A DNA stretch of 64,000 bases from Isoetes taiwanensis (lineage: Eukaryota; Streptophyta; Lycopodiopsida; Isoetales; Isoetaceae): positions 9,976,572-10,040,571 of the forward strand of contig JAJEKV010000005.1 in NCBI GenBank assembly GCA_021234155.1, given 5' to 3'. The notes beneath the pieces were generated by a model. It did no database searches, was not told the DNA's origin, and saw only the letters and a program-made list of their open reading frames with translations. The position numbers and the translations under genes are program-made. Within the stretch, counting starts at the first letter, position 1. Each line of letters starts with the position of its first letter. Of the stretch, positions 1 to 10,860 are shown in pieces.

Positions 1-325
1 ACATGACAATTGCTTAATGACATGCCAATTGCAAAATGTTACACAAAAATGATGGTTTCAATTATAGCTAAGTAAGATCTGCACCTAAATTGATCACATC
101 AAATTATCGTAAACTAAATCTAAATTGATATTTAATACTCATTAATTCTGTCAAACTGAACAAATAAATGGATATGGTTCACACTTGAACAGTTTGGACC
201 TTAAGGCGACATTCCCTTGCCATCATAAATTCACTTCTTGCTTTGAACTTGACTTTAGGGTCTTCTCATGTACGTCATGTAGAGTGCTTGCTTGTATATA
301 TGTGGATATTATTAGCTAAGCGCCA

Positions 326-640
326 TAATTAGACAGTAACCAGTAAACCAGCCACAGTAATCTGTAAACCAACTTTTACTGGTCTAGACTAGTCTTTTGA
401 CAGACTAGCTAGTTTTTGTCCCACTGCCAACGAGCAGCCAAAGTGGAGGACATGTATAGGCTTTTAAGTTCTACCACGTCGGGGATCATGGCCGTATAAC
501 CCCAGTAACCAACTCCCAAATATAAACATACACTGGCCGGATTTGAACCCCCGACCAAGTGCACATTTATTTTGGCATTACTAGGCCTATACCAACTCAC
601 CACACATCCGTTGGGCAAAACTTTGGCCATACATGCACAC
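326..640 (-). mobile_element. tRNA-derived SINE
   Basis: Read on the minus strand, a tRNA-like head lies at about 640-530. It has an A-box-like TGGTGAGTTGGTATAGG and a perfect RNA polymerase III B box, GGTTCAAATCC, at about 552-542, followed by a body running to about 326. The 3' end of the body abuts the 18-mer at 308-325. Body bases 366-540 are repeated at 814-988 with essentially one difference. Family name not recognised. Confidence 0.65.
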
Positions 641-779
641 TTTGTAGGCAGGATTAAATCCCACCTTGAGGAAGTTTTCGGATCCTAGGGGCAACTCTAG
701 GGGCATCGCCGAACCTAGCGTCACCAGCCTAGTGCCGCCAATGCCACGATGACTTTTGGGCATCCTAGGACCGAGGGCT

Positions 780-988
780 TTAGACAAGAACCAAGAAACC
801 AGCCACGAATCAGAAACCAACTTTTACTGGTCTAGACTAGTCTTTTGACAGACTAGCTAGTTTTTGTCCCACTGCCAACGAGCAGCCAAAGTGGAGGACA
901 TGTATAGGCATTTAAGTTCTACCACGTCGGGGATCATGGCCGTATAACCCCAGTAACCAACTCCCAAATATAAACATACACTGGCCGG
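780..988 (-). repeat. 5'-truncated copy of the SINE body
   Basis: Positions 814-988 repeat 366-540 almost exactly (offset 448). A more diverged match continues left to about 780, paralleling 330-365. The match stops at CTGGCCGG, immediately before the B box of the full copy, so the tRNA-like head is missing. This is typical of 5' truncation during reverse transcription, though unequal duplication is possible. Confidence 0.7.
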
Positions 989-1440
989 GGGTTTCTCATT
1001 CATCTCAGCAGATTTTCTACAATGGTGGACAGTGGATAGCCGCACACATGCGAACTACCCATTAAAAAATAAAGGGAAAATCCAATTATATCATTTGGAC
1101 CCCAAAACAAATACAAGTGGCTGATGTACCTGCCGAAAGCTTATCACCGGGATTAAAAAACCCCGCCCTTTCGGGTTTTCGAGGAAAAACCCTAGTGACA
1201 AGCCTTCGGCAAGGGGCTTAGACAAACGTAAGGCATAGAATCGCTCCCAAAAACCCGCGCATGGAGAAATCAAAACGGATGGCGCCAAAACCCGTACGCA
1301 CATCACCAACAACAAACGAAAAACATACCAAAGAATAGCATCACCCGGTGGGTGGAAAAAAGCATCACCCAATCGGGTGGAAAAACATGATAAACGTAAC
1401 TTGTACAAAATATAATAAACAAAGAAGGGGGAGGGTGGGT

Positions 1441-2007
1441 TCAAAGAGAATAAGGTATCACGAGAGAAGAGGAAGCGCCGATGAAACGTCGATGAAGAAC
1501 TCTGCAATAAGTAGCAAACACCCAACCTGATGAACGGCCCAAAACGCATGCGATGCATGCATGCGACGCATGCAATGCATGCATGCTCGTCTTGAGCAAG
1601 AATGCCGATTCGCTACGCGAATCGACGACATTCTTGCACTGCGACTCGCATGAAACCAACAAAGCGCCCGAATACCAAAGGACTTCCTTAACAAACTAAG
1701 ATCGAGGACGAAGGTCACAGGATGAAGGCTAAAGGCCGGAAAGGACAGCAGGAAAGCAACGCCAAATTGGCCAAACCAGGCAGGAAGAAGCCCCTCCCCT
1801 GCCTGGAAACAAATCAAAGAGAATAAGGTACTGCTGAGAGAAGAGGAAGCGCCGATGAAATGTCGATGAAGAACTCTGCAATAAGTAGCAAACACCCAAC
1901 CTGATGAACGGCCCAAAACGCATGCGATGCATGCATGCGACGCATGCAATGCATGCATGCTCGTCTTGAGCAAGAATGCCGATTCGCTACGCGAATCAAC
2001 GACATTA
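1441..2007. repeat. Tandem duplication with GCATGC-rich block and terminal hairpin
   Basis: About 193 bp at 1441-1634 recur at 1815-2007 (offset 374). Each copy holds an alternating purine-pyrimidine block built of GCATGC units (about 1548-1587 and 1921-1960) followed by a hairpin with stem GATTCGC/GCGAATC. In the first copy the hairpin sits inside outer arms CAAGAATG (1597-1604) and CATTCTTG (1629-1636). The second copy breaks in the outer arm, where the 18-bp flanking repeat begins. Confidence 0.75.
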
Positions 2008-2329
2008 TTAGCTAAGCGCCAACCACCACATCAAATAGTTGAGTCTCATTTTAATTTGACAATGGGGCAATCATAAGTTTGATGGGTAAAAGATAGCTAG
2101 ATCGATGCCATGCTTCAAAGTGGGCTTTCCCATGGAGTTGATGTAAATTATTCAACACATAATACAGACACTCGCACGCAACACACACAATCTTCTTCCT
2201 TTTATCTTAATAAATGTTTAATCTCTTTCTTCTGCCCACTCTAGCTTCATCAAATAATTCCAACAAACAAAAATATATATAGGGCCAAACGTAATAATGT
2301 TTTGCCAACTCTGCAACCGGTCCAAGTAA

Positions 2330-3530
2330 TTCCTCAAGCCTGCATTGCTGAGACTAGAAGCAACAAACCTAAGCTATGGAGAGGAGCGACAACTGCGCAC
2401 TACCAATTCGCAATCCCAGGTAGACATGCAAACCCAAAACGCGATCCGCAACTCTCCAACTTCACTAACGCACGATGCTCTTTCATTGTGCAGTAAAAAA
2501 AACAATGGCCGTACCAAATCAGGCACACAAACGTAAGGCACCATCCTCGACGAGATGTCAATGCTCATGTTCACTAACCTCAACATGATAGTCAGGAAAA
2601 TAGAAGAAGTGACGAAGCAACCACCAAGCAAGTTCCTGCGAACATGGGCGATAATCCTCGTCGGCAACCACGCCCAGCTCCCTCCCATATGCAAGCACAA
2701 AAAGAGGGACGCCAATAACGTGTGCAAGATGTGCACCCTCGCCAACAGCCCCTACTTCGTGCAAGCAAAGAAGAACCACTTGACACAATCCATCAGGCAC
2801 TCCTCCGACCCAGAGTACGTGACCTTCCTCAACGCCATAAGAGAAAGGCCGCCGACCTAGAGTGAGCTCACGTAAATACTGGGAGCCCACATCATCGACA
2901 AAGAAGAAGCGCTCGACAAGATTGACAGTAACACTACGGTGCTGTGCACCCACCACGAGGACATCCGACATTACAACGCGATGGCCATGATCAAGATGTT
3001 CCCCAGCGATCGTGTCCATGAGATACGAGTACACACTAACGCAACAACATAAGATAGAATGAGCAGCTAGACCAAGAACCCAGCATTCCACCAGATACCT
3101 TACGTCCATGTAGGATGCAAAGCCATAATCGTTACCAACATAGATATACCGGGAAGAATGACAGGAACAGTCACATATATAGAGACCAACAAGCAAACAG
3201 GAGACGCGAAAGGCATCACGGTCCACATCGACAACTTCCTCCACCACATGCATGTCATGCGAATGCTGGTCGAGTTACAAAGAGCCAGAGCTCCACGATA
3301 GAAGGCAACACAATCATAGTCGTGAGGATGGCATTCATGCCTGGGATACTGTATGTGATGCTATCGCGAACAAAGGACAGGAAACAACTGTCGATCGTGT
3401 TGTTAATCAAGACAGCGGACTTCCAGCTGAACAAAATGCTGCTATTGTAGCTTCTTCAAAACCTGTGGTAATCCCCACTTTGTCGTACAAGGGGTTTTCG
3501 TACATTTTCCAAATGCCATCGGGTTAAGGA
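2330..3530 (+). pseudogene. PIF1/Helitron-type helicase, degenerate
   Basis: Broken frames match the PIF1 helicase family in order. First comes an ATTAHYQFAIP segment (about 2388-2420) like the GTTVHxxFxIP stretch after the P-loop. A Walker B-like ILDEMSML follows near 2545-2570, then the ILVGNHAQLPP motif near 2653-2690. CKMCTLANSPYF and LTQSIRHSSDPEYVTFLNAI continue to about 2845. The C-terminal FMPGILYVMLSRT motif lies near 3330-3370. No P-loop was found, and stops and frameshifts separate the pieces, so the gene is dead. PIF1 domains of this kind occur in Helitron RepHel proteins and in free-standing PIF1 genes; no Rep domain is seen beside it. Confidence 0.75.
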
Positions 3531-3539
3531 TTCTTTCTA

Positions 3540-4415
3540 TCAAGGTCCAATGTAACACATATATTAATACATATTCTCTTCGCATGCCACCAACTACAAT
3601 TAAATCCAACTCAAATCTATCTATCTAGCCTTGTTCCCAACCCTGCAGTTCTGCTAGTTTCTTTTAGGTAACTTCAGGTTTATGGGCTTCTGGTGGCGCC
3701 GCTTACAACGCCGCCATAACTTCCCTTGCAGCGGCAGCTGGCCATTTTTGTGGAAACACCATTCCCACCATAGACGCCAGCCAGAGCTTCTCTTGCAGCA
3801 GCAACGGTAGCTTCCTTCGTGCAGCGGCCGGATTGAGCGGCCGGAACAAGGGCGTCTGCTTTTAACAGGGAATGGGCTGAATCTTTGTCTCTGCACAAAC
3901 AAGGAATGTTTGAAATTTCTTTGATTCTTCAGGTAGCAGCCGACGAACAAACAAGGAATGGGCTGAGGTAAGCTTGAAGAATGGGCATAAACAAGGAATG
4001 TTTCGCATAAATAGGGAATGGACTGAAGCTTACATTATGGTAAGCTTGAAGAGCGGGATGTAAGAATGTAAGCATGTAGGCTACCATTCACGTGAAATTA
4101 TTATTACTTCTTGTTTTAACAGAAATCATCTACGCCATCAGAGTTCATCCATCACCAGGAGCTGTGATTTTTCATCAACGGGGTAGCCCTAAGTCTAGCG
4201 CTGTTAAGAAAACCTTGCATATGCATGTGAATATAAGCTTGAGAACCTTGCTTGAAAAATGTAAGCTACAACCGCTGCTAGAAATGGCATGCAAAATCCC
4301 TCTCTGCTTCGCTTGCGAAATCCCTCTGTGCTTCGCTTCCAAGAGTCAACGGCGAAAAACAAGACCGAAATTTCCATCAAAGGCCGGTTTATGTTTGGTA
4401 GCCGGCCGAATTTTG
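3540..4415. other. Intergenic stretch, no gene recognised
   Basis: No credible coding region. Short iterated motifs are present: AAACAAGGAATG recurs between about 3898 and 4005, and GTAAGCTTGAAGA recurs near 3968 and 4040. The stretch 3695-3850 is rich in GCCGC/GGCGGC triplets. Confidence 0.4.
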
Positions 4416-4493
4416 GGGTTTCCGACCGGTAAACCGGCAGGTGGCGCCGCCGCTTGTGGCAGCGCTGCCTGCCGGTTTACCGACCGGAAACCC
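4416..4493. repeat. 26-bp-arm hairpin
   Basis: Arms 4416-4441 and 4468-4493 are inverted copies (right arm begins CCTGCCGGTTTACCGACCGG) with two mismatches, around a 26-nt loop that is itself GC-rich with GGCGC/GCGCT. Could be a MITE-like foldback or an RNA hairpin. Confidence 0.8.
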
Positions 4494-4722
4494 TTCAATC
4501 CGGTCGATTACCTAGCACTTATACTCCTCCCTTTTCCTATTGCCCTCTTATGCATGTCAGGTTTTGCGCCTTTTTGAGGACAATGTGTCTATGTTTTCCT
4601 ACATTGGGGTTCTTAAACCTTCAATCGGGCTGGTTACCTAGCACTTATACTCCTCCCTTTTCCCCTTGCCCTTGCATCTTCTTGAGGACAATGTGCCTAG
4701 GCTTCTCTACATTGGGGTTCTT
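4488..4722. repeat. Tandem duplication (about 110-125 bp units)
   Basis: Two units share CCTAGCACTTATACTCCTCC (near 4511 and 4637), then TTGAGGACAATGTG followed by CTACATTGGGGTTCTT (near 4574-4613 and 4682-4722). No function inferred. Confidence 0.8.
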
Positions 4723-5340
4723 TGTGACAATCAGAGCTCACTCTTCCAGCCATAACTCTCTTATTCAGACGAGTTATGGGAGGTGCCGCCACAATTCAGA
4801 AACTAGACTTCGAGACGGTTCCAGTGAACTAAATATCGCCTCAATCGGAGCACTGTTGTGGAGATATAGCTAATTGAAGTTCAGATTCTATTTATAGAAG
4901 TCTCTGCGACTTTAGCCTTCTTTGGCCTTGTCTTTGCCTTTGCGTTTGCGTTTGCCTTTGCCGTTTGTTCCCAACCATGATATATACTAGCTCTATATGA
5001 TTTCGCCCAATGCATAATCATATTGGCCACTCCCACGAGCTCATTGTTAGATATTAACCTTATATCAGTTAAGTTCTTAGATTGCAGGTTAGCCTCTGGC
5101 ATGCATCTAGGCTTTGTAGACGGTTGCAAACAATGGGCATAGTTTGTTCCTAGGTAGTACCTGCTGTCTAATGGTCATGCTAGTAATTGCGTGCTTTAGC
5201 TCAGATTAGAGTGCAGACTACAGCTTCCTAAGTTTTGTGCCTTGTTTGGTAGACATATGATGGCATGTCTGTTGTTCCTACCTAAAAAATGAGGGCTTGT
5301 AGGCCTGCTACCGTTTAACTGTGTGCTGGATTATAGGAGA

Positions 5341-5635
5341 TTGGATTATAGGAGATTGGTGCACTCTTATTTTTTGGAATAAAGCCTATTCTATTATTTA
5401 TTGGAATATAGCCTATTCTATTTAGGGTGCACGACCAAACTACCCCTATGAGTTTATGTAATTACCAAAATGCCCTTATGAGTCTTAAATTTACCAAAAT
5501 GCCCCTACACACCTACAATACACAAGGGCATTTTGGTAATTTTGAAACTCATAAGGGTATTTTGGTAATTACACAAACTCATAGGGGTATTTTGGTAGTT
5601 TTCCCTTCTATTTATTGGATTATAGGAGATTGGTG
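5341..5635. mobile_element. Foldback MITE flanked by a 21-bp direct repeat
   Basis: A 21-bp repeat starting TTGGATTATAGGAGATTGGT lies at 5341-5361 and 5615-5635. Between them, about 5437-5510 is an inverted copy of about 5525-5602. The arms share ACTCATAAGGG and ATTTTGGTAATTAC, and each is built from iterated TTTTGGTA/ACTCATA motifs. The right boundary abuts a Ty1/copia coding fragment. No coding capacity, so probably a non-autonomous foldback element. Confidence 0.7.
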
Positions 5636-6445
5636 ACCCTAAAAGAGTATCAACTCCTAGCAATATCAAGAGCAGTATCTCATAATGCTCATCTTGCTAC
5701 CTTGTTGAGAAATGTTACCAAATCAAAAGATCATGCCATAAGAATGGTAAGGACAGAATTTGAACAGGGTAAATTTCATGATGAAGATGGGATAACTCAG
5801 AAGTGCTTTATGCTGGAAAATACAAAAAGAACAAAGATAAAAAGAAAATAGGGCCATGTTTTAATTGTGATGGTTATGGACATCTTAAGGCAGACTATCC
5901 AAACGCTGGGAAAGAAATAGTGTGCTATAATTGTAAAGGCAAGGATCACATGGCTGCAAGCTGTCCAAGTCCTAAGTGTCCTAGAGGGAAAGGGAAGGAT
6001 AAACCTACGGCAACCAAGAAAGGACATGAAATTAGGAGGAGAGCTGCAAGAAGGAATCCTACAGTAAACCTAACTGAAGAAAATCGTGCTGAAGCAGATG
6101 AACACGATGGAGATGCAGAGGTAAGAATTTCTGAAATGAACTCCTTAATTAGGAATAGAATTGACCATAATGCATTGATACTAGATTCTGGAGCTGTAAA
6201 GACAGTAGCTGCCAGTTCCAACATCCTTAAAAGCTGCAAAGGAAGAAAGGGAGGACATGTCCAATTAGGAAATGGGGAGCTTCAGGAGATAGAAGACGTA
6301 GGTGTATTAGAATTGTTTGATTTATAAGGGAAAAAGATACAATTAGAGAATGTGCTTTGTGTGCCAGGCCTAGTAAGAAATTTGATATCTGTTTCTCAAC
6401 TAGTGGACCTAGGTTATAAGGTCCTGTTTGAAAAATTGCAATAAC
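5632..6445 (+). pseudogene. Ty1/copia gag-protease fragment
   Basis: The fragment opens with a gag-like helical segment (LKEYQLLAISRAVSHNAHLA, from about 5640). A continuous frame from 5803 to 6327 then carries two zinc knuckles. The first, CFNCDGYGHLKADY, has its last Cys replaced by Tyr; the second, CYNCKGKDHMAASC, is canonical CX2CX4HX4C. The aspartic protease motif follows as ILDSGAVKTVAAS (normally LDSGAS). After a stop near 6325 the same region reads NVLCVPGLVRNLISVSQLVD, the pre-integrase segment typical of copia Pol, and then ends near 6440. Integrase, RT, RNase H and LTRs are missing. A truncated retrotransposon relic. Confidence 0.85.
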
Positions 6446-6449
6446 CACG

Positions 6450-6790
6450 ATTCCATTATTTTGAAATTATTCCATCATTTTGAAATTTACAAATAGTGAC
6501 AACCCCAATTTCAACAATGTGGAATTGCATGTAAATATTTTTTATTATCAACCTTAATTCGAACAGGCCTCAAATTACAAGTTAACACTTATTACAAGCC
6601 AGTATTCCACATTCAAGTAGATGTAACTCAAGTAGATAATCACAAGCCAGTATTTCACATTCAAGTAGAGTAAGATACTCATATACTGAAAGTAAGATTA
6701 CAATGAAAACACGAAGACAATGAGAAAATGCACTGAAAGTAGGATTACAACAAAAGTAAGATTCACGTCATAAGATACTCATGAACTCTC
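6450..6790. other. AT-rich spacer, nothing recognised
   Basis: Short iterations of CACAAGCCAGTATT(C/T)CACATTCAAGTAG occur near 6593 and 6640. No coding signal. Confidence 0.35.
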
Positions 6791-6795
6791 GTACT

Positions 6796-7380
6796 TTATT
6801 TTGCTTGTTCGGCTATCTTCTCTAGTGACTTCAGAACTTTATCCTTCACAGAGATTGGAATCTTCATGCACACCTTTCTCGGATCCACCTTGCCCTTTCT
6901 GGGGTTCCATGACATCAACACAGATTTTATTTCCACCCATTGGGCCGGATCACTTGCATCATACTTCCATTGCTTATTAAAACAATCTTTGTAGCGCTTT
7001 TTTTCAGTAATGACTCCTTTTCCACTTACTGGACACCACCACTCACGCACCTTCTTTCTGTTAGGGTTATTAGCTTCCCTACAAACACTCGAGATGGTAT
7101 ACCCTAACCAAATAGGATAAGTATCTTCATCTGATGGCCTGACGATCAAATATTAGCCATCCTTCAAATCCATCTTAGGATCATATGGAGCAAGTCCATA
7201 ATACTTGGGATGCTCTTTTCTAGGTCCAACATAGTGCTCTTCATCCTCTTCCACCTCCTCTTCAGACTCCTCTGTCATCAAGTGGATCGACTGCTGATCA
7301 GGTTGGAATTGACCATGGTCGAGCCTCCATCGACTTTGAGGTAGCCAACCCTCTCGAAGGACGCTACTACTTGTGTCCAA
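6796..7380 (-). CDS. Two adjoining reading frames, transposon-like C-terminal domain
   Basis: Two frames follow each other on the minus strand (7380-7153 and 7149-6796), separated by one stop near 7153. The first has an acidic run (EESEEEVEEDEEHY). The second reads RPSDEDTYPIWLGYTISSV then REWWCPVSGKG, and ends in a Lys-rich segment. Clustered Trp residues and conserved spacing suggest a real protein end, and I associate such tails with plant transposon-derived proteins, but I cannot name the family. Probably one gene broken by a stop or a splice I cannot place. Confidence 0.4.
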
Positions 7381-7489
7381 ACTCCCTAAAAGAATATGAA
7401 CTTCATTCCAATAATTTATAAGTGCTTCATTGCACGCTCTTCTCTCTGGTGCTATGTGTTTATCTGCTAAGGATTTCTCCCAGTACTTT

Positions 7490-7650
7490 ATATCCCGGGG
7501 GCTTCACCCCTTTATATAGAGCATATGGCATGTGCATGCAAGGGGTCGACTGAAACCCCCCTGTATACGGCTTTTTGCGGGCGAAACCCCCCAACCATAC
7601 GTACATATAAATTTTAATTTTTGGCCCCTTATTCGTACATGTACTCCAGT
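7490..7650. repeat. Dispersed short repeat, copy 1
   Basis: CCCGGGGGCTTCACC, then TGCAAGGGGTC, GAAACCCCCCTGTATACG, CTTTTTGCGGGCGAAACCCC and CATACGTA, in the same order and spacing as at about 42126-42245. A partial inverted match lies near 54795-54818. Probably a non-autonomous element; no ends defined. Confidence 0.65.
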
Positions 7651-8019
7651 CCCACCTAGCAATCCATATACCCTTTCCCATACATATACTGGACACCATA
7701 AGAAAAGTCCTAGCCCTTGTAGCACATATGGTAACACATCATTTTTTGAATATCTTTTTAGTCATTACAAGAGCTAGCTAAGCTAGTTTGTTGTAGGGGT
7801 TTGGAGTTTGATTATTCAAATAGAAGCCCATATTAAATGCAAGGTTTAAAGGGGGATTAACATCATAATGCAAGGTTAACAGGGGGATCTAAGTTGATTA
7901 GGGAGTTGAATTATCAATTGCCCTACAAAGTTTATAAGGCAAGATCAACAAGATCAAATAGCTTCACAATTATTACACATCAAAAATGATGCCCATATCC
8001 TCCTTAAAATCCCCCATAA

Positions 8020-8540
8020 AAAACCCCTTAAAATCCCCCTTTTCGTGGAATGAACATGATTTTCAGAAATGGGGTATTTGGCCACAATCCCCCGTTGTGA
8101 TTTTGTAGATTAATATCCCCTTATTTGAATTTTCTTTATATCCCCCATTGCCATATGCAATGGTCATACCCCTTTTCTCACAAATAATGTTTATACCCCT
8201 TTCTAGGAACAATCCCCCTTTGTGATTTTGTAGTTTAATATACCCTTATTCCGTTCATACCCCTTATTCCGTTCATACCCCTCTTCTCAACCATCCTCCT
8301 TTTATGTTTAATATCCCCTTATTCCGTTCATACCCCTTTTATGTTTATACTCCTTTTCCATTCATACTCCTTTTATGTTTCATATCCCCTTATTCCGTTC
8401 ATACCCCTCTTCTCAACCATCCCCCTTTTGTGACCTTGTAATTTAATATCCCATACTCTTAATACCCTTCTTGTATTTAATATCCCGTACTTAGTTAATA
8501 CCCTTTTCTCAGCAATCTCCCCTTTTTATTTTGTAGTTTA
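8020..8540. repeat. C-rich subterminal tandem repeats
   Basis: Irregular tandem iterations of CCCCTTATTCCGTTCATACC, TTTAATATCCCCTTATT and CTCTTCTCAACCATCCCCCTT. Lies just inside the left TIR of the CACTA-like element; a related C-rich satellite lies inside the right TIR. Confidence 0.75.
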
Positions 8541-8776
8541 CTTAGATCAGATAATAAAGCATATGAAGATGTAGATTTGAATGCAGATAGGACGAAATTG
8601 GATGTGGATTCTATAAAACAAATTATGTTCCATACAAAAAAAAAAAAGAAAGAGAGACTGAAAATTATATGCAATTTCTTAATACCAAGACCATGAATAT
8701 AGAAAGAACAAGTCAGTAAATCAGTCTATTAAGAGATCAAAGATCAGTACATTAGTCATTCCTTATAGCCTGCCAA

Positions 8777-9330
8777 CTATGCGCTGACATCGAAAAACAA
8801 ATCAGATACACAAAACCCCACTTGGTGAGCATTTTTTTTTGCAGCCAACTCAGAATTTTGCTCTAGTAAGTGCTTTACTACTAGATCTAGCTTCTCTAAT
8901 TGACTGAGGTTTCGAATACCTTTAAAAGTCCTTTGTCTAAACATGTTTTGTTCTGCCATAAATTTTGGAATTTGAGTGTACATCTCATTGACAGTTGAGA
9001 TCTTCATTAGAAACATACAAACAGCTTTTTCTTCGACACTGAAAAATGAAAATGTCAATACATGTTAAAATATCAATATAATGTATGCATGTTACCTTAA
9101 GTCCAACGTGTTAACAAGGACTGCATGTCTTTCCTGAGAAGATACAACGTCCTCTTCTTGCTCTGGATTTATAAATCCTGATTAGTAACTTGCATATAAT
9201 ACAAGTTTTTGTTTCTTTCACCGGCGCCTGTTCAAATTCAATATGATTTACAGACATAAGATTAGATCTCATCATAACTTTTGTAAGGCTATAAGAGTCA
9301 AGATCATACCATTTTACAGATGCTGGCATC
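8777..9330 (-). pseudogene. Exon-like segments of an unrecognised gene
   Basis: Minus-strand reading at about 9170-9112 gives PEQEEDVVSSQERHAVLVNT followed by a GT splice-donor-like border. A second frame, 9045-8777, begins after an AG border and reads VEEKAVCMFLMKISTVNEMY, continuing to NLSQLEKLDLVVKHLLEQNS. The borders resemble an intron between about 9112 and 9048. I do not recognise the family. Possibly another host fragment captured by the surrounding element. Confidence 0.35.
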
Positions 9331-9642
9331 CATAGCCATCAGCTCTTCATTTCTGTGATCTAAACATGCCGGATCTGAAGACTCTGTTTTATAGGGAAAC
9401 TGACCATGCAAATCGACCATGCAAAGTGTCGGAATGGAAACATCTTTGTAGATTTGGGCAGAGGATTCCATTTGATCACCTGTATAACAGAAGGGATGCG
9501 TCAGAGTTCTACTTTCAAGGATTAATAGAAGGGTCCCTCCTTGCGTGGGTATAACCGGATTCCATCGCCATCAGCTCTAGTTCTCTGGGGATAAACCTTG
9601 CCGGATTTGAAGACTCTGATTTATAGGGGAAACTGGCCATGC
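9330..9642. repeat. Direct duplication, about 80 bp
   Basis: Segments at 9330-9411 and 9560-9642 share CCAT(A/C)GCCATCAGCTCT, GCCGGAT(C/T)TGAAGACTCTG and AACTG(A/G)CCATGCA. No function inferred. Confidence 0.7.
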
Positions 9643-9879
9643 AGCAAAAATGATATCTTTTAGTTAAGCTACAAAAGCCCTATTGATCAGACTCTACCAA
9701 AATAAACAATAGTTGGCTTCCGTATTACATTCAGATTCATAATTCAGTAGACAACTGACAGTCAAATCCAACCACTAGAAATGAATACACAATGTATAAC
9801 TTATAATAGAACTAAGAGTCTTGATTAAAAACCCAAAATTTGAAGCCAGCAACAGGGTAGTGTCATAAAGAAAAAACCT

Positions 9880-10345
9880 CACCTGCTTTCCTGAGTTCCA
9901 CGAAATGCGATAACAATAGCTTCCAAATCTTGTGCATATCCAACAAAGCCCTGTCATTTTGGGATATAGATTCGTAGATAAGGAGTTAGGCTTCCAAATT
10001 GTGAAACAATATAATATTACTGTAACCAAAATACCTGAAGACAATGTGGTGTATCCCTAACAACCTCAATAACTTTAAATCGCTGCAAGCACAGCACGAT
10101 ATAAGGAGCAGCCCATACAAGAAACGTAAAATAGCCAATCATAGAGAGAAACGAACCTCTGTCAAGCCATGGCATCTAGAACAGTTCCATGCAAGTAAAG
10201 AGGCCGTGTCATCAACACACCTGTCAAAGTAGCACCATATTAGTTTGATTTGTTATTTGTCACAGGTGATTGAGTGAATAGCTCAACTTACTGCCGAAGC
10301 ATACTCTACTAGAATAAGGGCAAGGCTGTGGTTATATATACGGGG
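9880..10345 (-). pseudogene. Class 3 lipase gene fragment
   Basis: Four exon-like segments in order on the minus strand match the N-terminal part of plant class 3 (Lipase_3) triacylglycerol lipases. YNHSLALILVEYASA (about 10342-10298) ends at a GTAAG donor. RCVDDTASLLAWNCSRCHGL (about 10222-10160) follows, then FKVIEVVRDTPHCLQ near 10080-10036. The last is GFVGYAQDLEAIVIAFRGTQ near 9960-9900, including the conserved AFRGTQ strand. Family members continue with the GHSMGG nucleophile motif, which I do not find, so the active site is absent. The fragment lies inside the CACTA-like element, the usual situation for a captured host gene. A possible upstream start ATG is at 10558. Confidence 0.75.
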
Positions 10346-10860
10346 CCGTGAAAGACCTGAAGTTTAAGGATTATGCAATGTTAACAGAAGCTGCAGGTCT
10401 CAATTCATCCAATCATAAATACTAAAGTAGACAACAAAGCTTCTAATGGATATGCAAAGCTCAATCGCATGCAGTTGCATGGGGAGGATTATCAGTCGGT
10501 CTTAGCGCCATAGCTGATCCCTCAAGCATTTCAGTGCCGGAATGGAAATGGTCGCCATGGCCAAGTCCTCTCTGCTAAGGCAAAATCAAAAAGCAAGGTC
10601 ACAGGCTCGAGTGTTGCCCGGACGGTCGGAATGGGACAGTCGCCAGTTGCCAGAATCTGTAATGATTTTTTCGTATGGGAAGAGGTAGGTGGGGATACAG
10701 TCTGTCAATCCTCCCATTGGCCCACGTGGCTGCTAAGCCTCAAATTGAACGTTAATGCCCTCTGCCCTCCCGAGTTTATGGTGATAACATTTTAAAAATG
10801 TAAGGTTTCCTCTATGATTCAAGGTTAGGTTTCCATTGAGTTCTCTTTTGCCTGTGGGGG
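10346..10860. other. GC-richer stretch upstream of the lipase exons
   Basis: No further exon is certain. On the minus strand an ATG in good context (CCATGG) lies at 10558, and a CACGTG G-box at about 10719-10724. This is compatible with a captured promoter or 5' untranslated region of the lipase gene, but nothing proves it. Confidence 0.25.

Larger units (their letters stand above)
308..2021. mobile_element. Composite insertion bounded by an 18-bp direct repeat
   Basis: The 18-mer ATTATTAGCTAAGCGCCA occurs at 308-325 and again at 2004-2021. The sequence between (about 1.68 kb) holds a SINE, a truncated second SINE copy and a tandem duplication. An 18-bp flanking repeat is the size expected for a target-site duplication made by LINE/SINE machinery, so the whole block may have been inserted as one unit read on the minus strand. 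A local segmental duplication is the alternative. No coding region inside is convincing. Confidence 0.55.

Noticed and set aside
542..630. Functional tRNA gene
   Set aside because: The B box is perfect, but the acceptor and anticodon arms do not form a proper cloverleaf and the sequence runs on into a repeat body; a SINE explains it better.
1091..1973. Overlapping minus-strand frames of up to 171 codons
   Set aside because: They are made of the duplicated GCATGC block and SINE-like sequence; repeated HASHACI-type residues come from the tandem repeat, not from a protein family.
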